Positions 1-4,917 of a stretch of DNA of 5,504 nucleotides are shown here, in pieces. The notes below the pieces were generated by a model. The model was not told the DNA's origin. It ran no database searches and was given only the letters and a program-made list of their open reading frames with translations. Position 1 is the stretch's first letter; each line of letters opens with the position of its first letter. This DNA comes from Acidobacteriota bacterium (lineage in GTDB: Bacteria > Acidobacteriota > Thermoanaerobaculia > Multivoradales > JAHEKO01), in NCBI GenBank assembly GCA_024638355.1, contig JAHEKO010000284.1:1-5504 (forward strand), written 5' to 3'. The position numbers and the translations under genes are program-made.

Positions 1-479
1 TCGGCAACAACACCTACTCGTTCGGACGCTACTTCGAGTGCACCGGCCAGTCGGTGTTGATGTCGGGTTATCTCGGCTCCATCGGCTTCGCCTATCCGGC
101 GGCGATGGGAGCCTGGGCGGCCACCCTCGAAGACGACCCGCGGTTTCGTGGCCGGCCGGTCCTGGCGGTCTCCGGAGACGGCGGCTTTGGCCAGTACATG
201 GGCGAGATCACTACCGCGGTCAAGTACGACATGAATATCACCCACGTGCTGCTCAACAACTCGGAGCTCGGCAAGATCTCCAAGGAGCAGCGCGCCGGGG
301 ACTGGGACGTGTGGCAGACCTCGCTCCACAATCCAGACTTCGCTCGCTACGCCGAGCTGTGCGGCGCGCTCGGCATCCGGGTGACCGAGGCCTCCGAGCT
401 CGATGAAGCGCTCGAGCGGGCGCTGGCGCACGCCGGTCCGGCCACCGTCGAGATCGTCACCGACGCCGAGCTGGTCTAG
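1..479 (+). CDS. TPP-dependent enzyme, pyruvate oxidase/acetolactate synthase-like, C-terminal part (5' end outside window)
   Basis: The reading frame enters from the left (first full codon at position 3) and gives 158 residues before a TAG stop. It is the C-terminal TPP-binding domain of a thiamine-pyrophosphate enzyme. The cofactor and Mg signature GDG (fragment residues 58-60), 24 residues, then NN (85-86) is complete, and it is preceded by the glycine-rich stretch LGSIGFAYPAAMGA (residues 24-37). The segment after NN (LGKISKEQ, then HNPDFARYAELCGALGIRV) resembles the pyruvate oxidase branch more than classical acetolactate synthase. The protein ends soon after the last predicted strand (TVEIVTD), without the C-terminal membrane-binding tail of E. 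coli PoxB. By family it would decarboxylate a 2-oxoacid and transfer the carbanion to an acceptor; substrate and acceptor cannot be read from this part. The next gene starts 16 bases downstream on the same strand, so co-transcription with the acyl ligase is likely. The missing N-terminal domains prevent a finer call. Confidence 0.88.
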   Translation, partial: GNNTYSFGRYFECTGQSVLMSGYLGSIGFAYPAAMGAWAATLEDDPRFRGRPVLAVSGDGGFGQYMGEITTAVKYDMNITHVLLNNSELGKISKEQRAGDWDVWQTSLHNPDFARYAELCGALGIRVTEASELDEALERALAHAGPATVEIVTDAELV

Positions 480-484
480 CCAGC

Positions 485-490
485 TAGCCT
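485..490 (+). promoter_or_regulatory. -10-like hexamer TAGCCT before the acyl ligase start
   Basis: TAGCCT fits the TAnnnT pattern and ends 5 bases before the ATG at 496. No purine-rich Shine-Dalgarno sequence is present. If it is a real -10 element, transcription would begin at or next to the start codon (leaderless mRNA). It lies in the 16-base gap after the TPP gene, where the hexamer ctagcc also occurs twice (476-481 and 484-489), so it may simply be a repeat in an operon spacer. Confidence 0.25.
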
Positions 491-495
491 GCCGC

Positions 496-2166
496 ATGGT
501 TCATCTTGGACAGTCGCTCCCTGCCGCCCTGACCGCGGCCGCGAAGATCTCCGATGGGCGGATCGGGATCCTCGATCGTCGGGGGCGCCGGGCCGACGTC
601 AGGACGCACGCGGAGGTGCTGGCAGCGGCTCGCGACAGCGCGGAGCGCCTGACCGGCCTCGGAGTCGGAGAGGGCGACCGGGTGATCGTCTGCCTGCCGA
701 CCTCCTGGCAGTGGTTCGACGCCTGGTTCGGCGCGCTCCTCACGGGCGCCGTGCCTTCGGCCATTCCGCCCGCCCTCGGCACGGTCCCCGAAGCGGCGGC
801 GGCCGCGCGAATCGAGCAGGCGGTGGGGCTGATCGGAGCCCGGCTCGTGGTCGGCGGCCGCTGGCTCGAAGCGACTCAGGCGGCCGAGCGGCCGGGCCTG
901 TACGGCGCACAGGCGCTGACTCCGCGGGAGCTGGCGAGCGCCGCGGCGACGAGCTTCGCCGCGCCGCGAGCCGAGGTGGGAGAGCTCGCGTTTCTCCAGT
1001 TCACCAGCGGCTCCACCGGCCGGCCGCGAGCCGTGATGATCCCGCATCGCGCCGCCCTTCACCAGGCGTACGCTCTGGACACCGTCGTCGGCGCGCCGTG
1101 GGGCAAGCGCAGCCACGAGCTGTTCGATGCCGCCGTCCTCTGGCTGCCGCTCTACCACGACATGGGCCTCCTGAGCGTGGTCTACAGCATCCTGAACGGC
1201 CGCGACCTCTGGCTGACCCCGCCCCAGGCCTTCCTCGCGCGTCCGCAGCTGTGGCTCGACCTGGTTGGCAGCCGGGGTACGACGGTCGCGCCGGCGCCGA
1301 ACTTCGGCTACCAGCTCTGTGCCGAGCGGGTTGCACCGGAACAGGCGGCGCGGATCGATCTGCGCTCGTTTCAGGCGGCCCTGACCGGCGCCGAGATGGT
1401 GCGCGCCGGCACGATCGAGGCCTTCTGCGACCGCTTCGCCGCCAGCGGCTTCACGCGCGACCGCTTCCGCCCCTGCTACGGGCTGGCCGAGGCTGCGCTG
1501 GCCGTTACGCTCGATCGGCGCGGCGAGGGCCCGCGCACGCTGCCCGTGCCGCGGGGCGCCGACGCCGGGCTCGGGCTCGACGAGCTGGTCGGCACCGGCG
1601 AGCCGATTCCCGACACCGAGCTGCGAATCACGGCTCCCGACGGCTCCGACGCAGGCGCCGGGGAGCTCGGCGAGGTGTGGGTCAAGGGTCCGTCGGTCTG
1701 TCTCGGCTACTACCGCGATCCCGAGGCGACCGCGGAGGCGTTGGCGGGAGACTGGCTACGCACCGGCGACCTCGGGTTCGTCGACCGGGGGGAGCTGTTC
1801 ATCGCCGGCCGCCTAAAGGAGATCCTGATAGTTCGCGGCCAGAACTTCATGCCTCACGAGTTCGAGCGCCTCGCCGAGAGCGCCACGGGCGGCGGCGGCA
1901 GCTTCCGCTCCGCCGCGTTCGCGGTGGCGCGGGGGCCCGAAGGCGAGGAGCTGGTGCTGGTGGCGGAGACGGCGGAGAAGGACCCCGAGGTGCTCTCCGA
2001 GACCGCCGCGCGGGTGCGGAGCCGGATCGGCCTGGAGATCGGCCTGCCGGTCGCCGACGTGGCCTTCGTGCGCCGCGGCCGCATCCCGCGCACGACCAGC
2101 GGCAAGGTGAAGCGCGCGGAGATTCGCGGCCTCTACCTGAGGGGTGAGCTGGAACGGCTCGGCTGA
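496..2166 (+). CDS. Fatty acyl-AMP ligase-like adenylating enzyme
   Basis: A 556-residue member of the ANL (acyl/aryl-CoA synthetase, NRPS adenylation, luciferase) superfamily, best matched to fatty acyl-AMP ligases (FAAL). These convert a fatty acid plus ATP to acyl-AMP and pass the acyl group to a carrier-protein thiol rather than to CoA. Seen motifs: ATP-binding loop FTSGSTGRPRAVMIPH (about residues 169-184), LPLYHDMGLL (217-226) and APNFGYQLCAERV (267-279), both typical of FAALs, TGAEMVR (297-303), PCYGLAEA (326-333), hinge-region motifs TGDLG (423-427) and GRLKEILIVRGQN (438-450), and the C-terminal catalytic lysine in SGKVKR (K537). I chose ATG 496 because an in-frame start at 403 would add 31 Arg/Ser/Pro-rich residues that overlap the TPP gene and resemble no family member; no Shine-Dalgarno sequence helps decide. 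The carrier-protein gene next door supports acyl-ACP loading as the job. The region where FAALs carry their specific insertion looks shortened, so CoA ligase activity is not excluded. Confidence 0.9.
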   Translation: MVHLGQSLPAALTAAAKISDGRIGILDRRGRRADVRTHAEVLAAARDSAERLTGLGVGEGDRVIVCLPTSWQWFDAWFGALLTGAVPSAIPPALGTVPEAAAAARIEQAVGLIGARLVVGGRWLEATQAAERPGLYGAQALTPRELASAAATSFAAPRAEVGELAFLQFTSGSTGRPRAVMIPHRAALHQAYALDTVVGAPWGKRSHELFDAAVLWLPLYHDMGLLSVVYSILNGRDLWLTPPQAFLARPQLWLDLVGSRGTTVAPAPNFGYQLCAERVAPEQAARIDLRSFQAALTGAEMVRAGTIEAFCDRFAASGFTRDRFRPCYGLAEAALAVTLDRRGEGPRTLPVPRGADAGLGLDELVGTGEPIPDTELRITAPDGSDAGAGELGEVWVKGPSVCLGYYRDPEATAEALAGDWLRTGDLGFVDRGELFIAGRLKEILIVRGQNFMPHEFERLAESATGGGGSFRSAAFAVARGPEGEELVLVAETAEKDPEVLSETAARVRSRIGLEIGLPVADVAFVRRGRIPRTTSGKVKRAEIRGLYLRGELERLG

Positions 2167-2167
2167 A

Positions 2168-2196
2168 GTGACGGCCGCGCCGGCGCGTGGTAGCTT
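2168..2196 (+). promoter_or_regulatory. Candidate promoter of the acyl carrier protein gene
   Basis: GTGACG (2168-2173, 4 of 6 matches to TTGACA) and TAGCTT (2191-2196, TAnnnT type) are separated by exactly 17 bases, the preferred sigma-70 spacing. The -10-like hexamer ends 9 bases before the ATG at 2206. The spacer contains the 12-base perfect palindrome cgcgccggcgcg (2176-2187), a position where an operator could act. This would give the carrier protein its own transcript in addition to read-through from the ligase gene. Both hexamers are imperfect and the call rests on spacing and position. Confidence 0.35.
2176..2187. repeat. 12-base perfect palindrome cgcgccggcgcg
   Basis: The sequence is identical to its reverse complement over 12 bases and lies in the 39-base gap between the acyl ligase and carrier-protein genes, inside the candidate -35/-10 spacer. 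Being pure G/C in a high-GC genome, it could arise by chance. As RNA it would make only a 4-bp stem, and no U-tract follows, so it is not a terminator. Confidence 0.4.
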
Positions 2197-2205
2197 CTCA
2201 CCGTT

Positions 2206-2436
2206 ATGGAGCGCAAGCGCGTCGCCCTGGAGGTCGTTGCCGAAGTCAGCGGGGTCGAGGTGGAGAGCCTCGGGCCGGAGACCGAGCTGGTAGGCCAGCT
2301 CGGCATCGACTCGCCGAAGGCGCTCCAGCTGCTGGTCGAGCTCGAGGATCGGCTCGGCGTCGAGATCGACGACGACGACGTCGTCAAGCTCAAGACGGTA
2401 GGCGACGTCATTCAGGCGATCGAGCGCCTGGAGTAG
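2206..2436 (+). CDS. Free-standing acyl carrier protein
   Basis: A 76-residue acidic protein of the acyl carrier protein family, the usual length for a stand-alone ACP. The predicted four-helix layout is clear. Helix 1 is at residues 2-14. The phosphopantetheine attachment motif GIDSPKALQLL (33-43) has S36 as the modified serine at the start of helix 2. The acidic recognition stretch LEDRLGVEIDDDDV lies at 46-59, and the final helix VGDVIQAIERL at 65-75. The residue after the serine is proline instead of the usual leucine (DSP for DSL). The gene sits 39 bases after the FAAL-like ligase and most likely receives the acyl group from it; it is not in a fatty-acid synthase (fabD/fabG/fabF) context, so I do not call it acpP. 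No Shine-Dalgarno sequence precedes ATG 2206; the -10-like TAGCTT lies 9 bases upstream. The TAG stop is one base from the stop of the convergent methyltransferase gene. It could alternatively serve as a peptidyl carrier protein. Confidence 0.93.
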   Translation: MERKRVALEVVAEVSGVEVESLGPETELVGQLGIDSPKALQLLVELEDRLGVEIDDDDVVKLKTVGDVIQAIERLE

Positions 2437-2437
2437 G

Positions 2438-3475
2438 CTAGCTCGAGCCGCCCCGCCGTAGAAGGTCGTGGTTGACCCACCACTCCTGGCCCCGGTGACA
2501 GCCGAATTGCTCGGCGCAGGCCAGGAAGACCAGCCGCCAGCGACGGTAGAGACGAAGCGTCGCGCGCCGTTCACTTGCGGCGCCGCGGCCCGAGATCTCG
2601 GCGCGGCGGGCCGTCAGGCGCCGCAGCCAGGCTTCGGCAGTGCGTTCGTAGTGCTCGCCGCTGAACGAATAGTGGCGTTCCACCTCGAGCCCGTCCGCGA
2701 ACCGGCCGAGCAGATCGTCCGACGGCACCAGTCCGGCGGCGAACAGGCGCGCGGCGGGCCACTCGCCCGTTCGTTTGTCGTCGACGGCATACGGCCAGCG
2801 CCGATGACAGGCGCTCTGCACCAGCAGGCGCCCGCCGGGCCGGAGCCAGCCACGAATCCGGTCGAGGAGGGCGCGGTAGTTACGGGTACGCGCGAACGTC
2901 TCGATGGCGAAGACGCGGTCGAAGTCGGCTGCGGCCGCGAAGTCGGTCAGGCCGGAAGGGGCGATCTCGAGGCGATCGAGGCCCAACTCGGCGGCCCGGC
3001 GCGCGACGAACTCTCGCTCGAGCGGCGAGGCGGCGACCGCGACGACGCGAGAGGCGGGATAGCTCTCGGCCAACCAGAGTGCGAGCGAGCCCCAGCCGCA
3101 GCCGAGGTCCAGAAGGTCCATCCCGTCCTCCAGCCTCGCGTTCTCGCAGGTGCGTGCGAGCATCGCGCTTTCGGCGGCGTCGAGGTCGGCCGTTCCGGCC
3201 GGCCAGAAGGAGCAGCTCGACTTGAAACGGGCGCCGAGAGCGACATGCAGGACGGCCGCAGCGGCCGCCGAGCCGCCGGGAGGCGAGAGCGCGACCTCCG
3301 GCAAGCGGGGGCTCGCGTCCATTCGTTCCACCCATTCCTCCAGGAGGCTTTGGCGCTCGGCCTCGGTCTCCAGCTCGATGGCGCGGATGCGCCGGCGGAG
3401 ATGCCGGCGGAAGGCGAGACGGAGCGCGCCGTCGGGAAGCCGGCCCCGCTCGGCGAGGTGGAGGGCGAGACTCAT
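2438..3475 (-). CDS. SAM-dependent methyltransferase, CFA synthase/coclaurine N-methyltransferase-like, divergent active site
   Basis: A 345-residue class I methyltransferase matching the short CFAS-like proteins related to plant coclaurine N-methyltransferase over its whole length, with no signal peptide or membrane segment visible. Seen: a helical N-terminal region (residues 1-60), LGARFKSSCSFW (80-91), the SAM-binding loop LLDLGCGWGSLALW (121-134), FDRVFAIETF (185-194), WLRPGGRLLVQSACHR (210-225), PSDDLL (251-256), the SGEHYERTAEAWLRRL block (272-287), and the C-terminal FLACAEQFGCHRGQEWWVNH (317-336). These blocks are family hallmarks. Two others are altered: the family's EMFEHMxNY is ETFARTRNY here (192-200), losing the Glu-His pair thought to act in catalysis, and the QHYEVP-type motif before the LG segment is replaced by an Ala-rich stretch (about 64-78). 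SAM binding is therefore likely retained while the acceptor, perhaps an acyl chain, lipid head group or amine, is unknown. ATG 3475 is preceded by TAAGCT 9 bases upstream and no Shine-Dalgarno sequence. It is convergent with the ACP gene and divergent from rimO. Confidence 0.88.
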   Translation of the reverse strand: MSLALHLAERGRLPDGALRLAFRRHLRRRIRAIELETEAERQSLLEEWVERMDASPRLPEVALSPPGGSAAAAAVLHVALGARFKSSCSFWPAGTADLDAAESAMLARTCENARLEDGMDLLDLGCGWGSLALWLAESYPASRVVAVAASPLEREFVARRAAELGLDRLEIAPSGLTDFAAAADFDRVFAIETFARTRNYRALLDRIRGWLRPGGRLLVQSACHRRWPYAVDDKRTGEWPAARLFAAGLVPSDDLLGRFADGLEVERHYSFSGEHYERTAEAWLRRLTARRAEISGRGAASERRATLRLYRRWRLVFLACAEQFGCHRGQEWWVNHDLLRRGGSS

Positions 3476-3484
3476 CGGAGGCCG

Positions 3485-3490
3485 AGCTTA
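3485..3490 (-). promoter_or_regulatory. -10-like hexamer TAAGCT for the methyltransferase gene
   Basis: On the minus strand TAAGCT (4 of 6 matches to TATAAT) lies 9 bases before the ATG at 3475, the same arrangement as ahead of the ACP gene. No recognisable -35 box or Shine-Dalgarno sequence accompanies it. With this spacing the transcript would have no leader or one of only a few bases. The element lies in the 45-base divergent region shared with rimO. Confidence 0.35.
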
Positions 3491-3496
3491 CCGCCG

Positions 3497-3512
3497 TAGA
3501 CTGCTAGACTGC
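3497..3512 (+). repeat. Tandem 8-base repeat tagactgc x2, containing -10-like hexamers before rimO
   Basis: The octamer tagactgc occurs twice without a gap. Each copy carries TAGACT, a TAnnnT -10-like hexamer (3497-3502 and 3505-3510); the second ends 10 bases before the rimO ATG at 3521. The duplication could provide two start sites or a small operator. No good -35 match lies 16-18 bases upstream of either copy. Confidence 0.45.
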
Positions 3513-3520
3513 CGGGCTGG

Positions 3521-4915
3521 ATGAGTGACGAGACCAAGCCTTCCACCGTGGGCCTGATCAGCCTGGGCTGTCCCAAGAACCAGGTCGACAGCGAGATCCT
3601 GTTGGGCGAGCTGCGCCGGCGGGGCCACGCGATCTCGGACAGCCTCGAAGGGGCCGAGACGGTCATCGTCAACACCTGCGGGTTCATCGACGAGGCCAAG
3701 GAGGAGTCGATCGAGGCCATTCTGGAGGTGGCGGAGCGCAAGGGCCGGGGCGTCGAGCGCCTTCTCGTGGCCGGCTGCATGGTGAACCGCTACGGCGAGG
3801 AACTGGCCGACGCGATCCCCGAGATCGACGGCTTCGTCGGGCTCGACGATCTACGCCGGGTCGGTGACGTGGTGGAGATCGGCGGCGGGCCGCCGGCGGC
3901 GAGCCCGTCGCACGCGGTCTTCGATCACACCGCGCCACGCGTCCTCACCACCCGCGGCTTCGCCTACCTCAAGGTCGCCGAAGGCTGCGACAACCCGTGC
4001 ACCTTCTGCGCCATCCCGTCCTGGCGAGGCCGCTTTCGCAGCCGCTCGGTCGGCAGCCTGATCGAGGAGGCTCGGCGACTCGAAGCCGAAGGCGCCCTCG
4101 AGCTCTGCCTGATCGCCCAGGACACCACGCGCTTCGGCGAGGATCTGGGCCTCGGCCGCCACGGCATGGTGCGCCTCGTCGAGCTGCTGCTCGAGCACAC
4201 CAACATTCCCTGGATCCGCTTTCTCTACGCCTATCCGACGACCCTCGACGAGGACCTGCTGCGCCTGATGGGCAGCGAGGAGCGCTTCGTCTCGTATATC
4301 GATATCCCCCTCCAGCACAGCCACCGCGAGATTCTGCGGGCGATGCAGCGCGGCGGCTCGGGCGAGTCGTATCTGCGGCTGCTCGAGCGGGCGCGGCGGC
4401 ACGCCCCCGACATCTTCCTGCGCTCGACCTTCATCGTCGGCTTCCCGGGCGAGAGCCAGGAGCACTTCGACGACCTCCTCGCCTTCGTGCGGGAGGCCCG
4501 CTTCGACCACCTCGGCTGTTTCGTATTCAGCCCCCAGCCGGGCACGCCGTCGGCCGAGCTCGGCGGCAGGGTGCCGCGACCGGTGGCCGAACGGCGGCAG
4601 CGCACGCTGCTCGAGGCGCAGCGCCCGATCTCGATCGAGCGCCGGCAGCGATTGGTGGGGCGGCGCATGGAGGCCTTGATCGAGGGGGTCTGCGGCGAGA
4701 CCGAGCACCTGCTCGAGGGGCGGCACCAAGGGATGGCGCCCGAAATCGACGGCCGGCTGCTGATCAACGAGGGGGTGGTGCGAACGCCCGCGCTGGCCGA
4801 GGTGGAGATCACCGAGGCGCACGCCGACGATCTGGTCGGGCGCATCGTGGGGCCGCGCTCGGCCGAACCCGAGGCCCGACCCACGGCTGCGGCCGACACA
4901 TTGCCGATCGGCTGA
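3521..4915 (+). CDS. rimO: Ribosomal protein S12 methylthiotransferase RimO
   Basis: A 464-residue radical-SAM methylthiotransferase. RimO adds a methylthio group to the conserved aspartate of ribosomal protein S12, using two [4Fe-4S] clusters and SAM in the cytoplasm. The N-terminal UPF0004 domain has its three cluster cysteines at C17 (in SLGCPKNQVDSE, a RimO-type signature), C53 (NTCGF) and C86 (AGCM). The radical-SAM core carries C156, C160 and C163 in GCDNPCTFCAIP. RimO-like rather than MiaB-like blocks follow: IAQDTTRFGEDLG (198-210), RFLYAYPTTLDE (233-244), YIDIPLQHSH (259-268), RSTFIVGFPGES (301-312) and FSPQPGTPSAEL (336-347). The TRAM RNA/protein-binding domain spans about 381-444, then a Pro/Ala-rich tail of about 20 residues. 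Length and all cysteines are as expected, so it should be functional. ATG 3521 is 45 bases from the divergent methyltransferase start; SLGCPKN begins 14 residues in, which fits. ribF starts 2 bases after its TGA stop, implying one transcript. Confidence 0.96.
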   Translation: MSDETKPSTVGLISLGCPKNQVDSEILLGELRRRGHAISDSLEGAETVIVNTCGFIDEAKEESIEAILEVAERKGRGVERLLVAGCMVNRYGEELADAIPEIDGFVGLDDLRRVGDVVEIGGGPPAASPSHAVFDHTAPRVLTTRGFAYLKVAEGCDNPCTFCAIPSWRGRFRSRSVGSLIEEARRLEAEGALELCLIAQDTTRFGEDLGLGRHGMVRLVELLLEHTNIPWIRFLYAYPTTLDEDLLRLMGSEERFVSYIDIPLQHSHREILRAMQRGGSGESYLRLLERARRHAPDIFLRSTFIVGFPGESQEHFDDLLAFVREARFDHLGCFVFSPQPGTPSAELGGRVPRPVAERRQRTLLEAQRPISIERRQRLVGRRMEALIEGVCGETEHLLEGRHQGMAPEIDGRLLINEGVVRTPALAEVEITEAHADDLVGRIVGPRSAEPEARPTAAADTLPIG

Positions 4916-4917
4916 GC

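Noticed and set aside
471..489. Small inverted (CTGG/CCAG) and direct (ctagcc x2) repeats at the TPP stop codon
   Set aside because: Too short to support an attachment site, terminator or regulatory hairpin; reported only as context for the ligase start.
403..495. In-frame N-terminal extension of the acyl ligase starting at 403
   Set aside because: The added 31 residues overlap the TPP gene, are Arg/Ser/Pro-rich like out-of-frame high-GC translation, and match nothing in the ligase family; ATG 496 is preferred.
711..2147. A 478-codon open frame on the + strand inside the acyl ligase gene
   Set aside because: Arg/Ala/Gly-rich shadow frame caused by high GC; the overlapping frame has all the conserved ANL motifs.
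2437..2450. Possible hairpin ggctagctcgagcc at the convergent gene ends as a terminator
   Set aside because: Only a 4-bp GGCT/AGCC stem, located inside the methyltransferase 3' end, with no U-tract on either strand.
1813..2574. A 253-codon minus-strand open frame spanning the end of the ligase gene and the ACP
   Set aside because: Antisense to two motif-bearing genes and without motifs of its own.
2468..3499. A 343-codon + strand open frame opposite the methyltransferase
   Set aside because: Low-complexity translation with no recognisable domain; the minus strand encodes a clear SAM methyltransferase.
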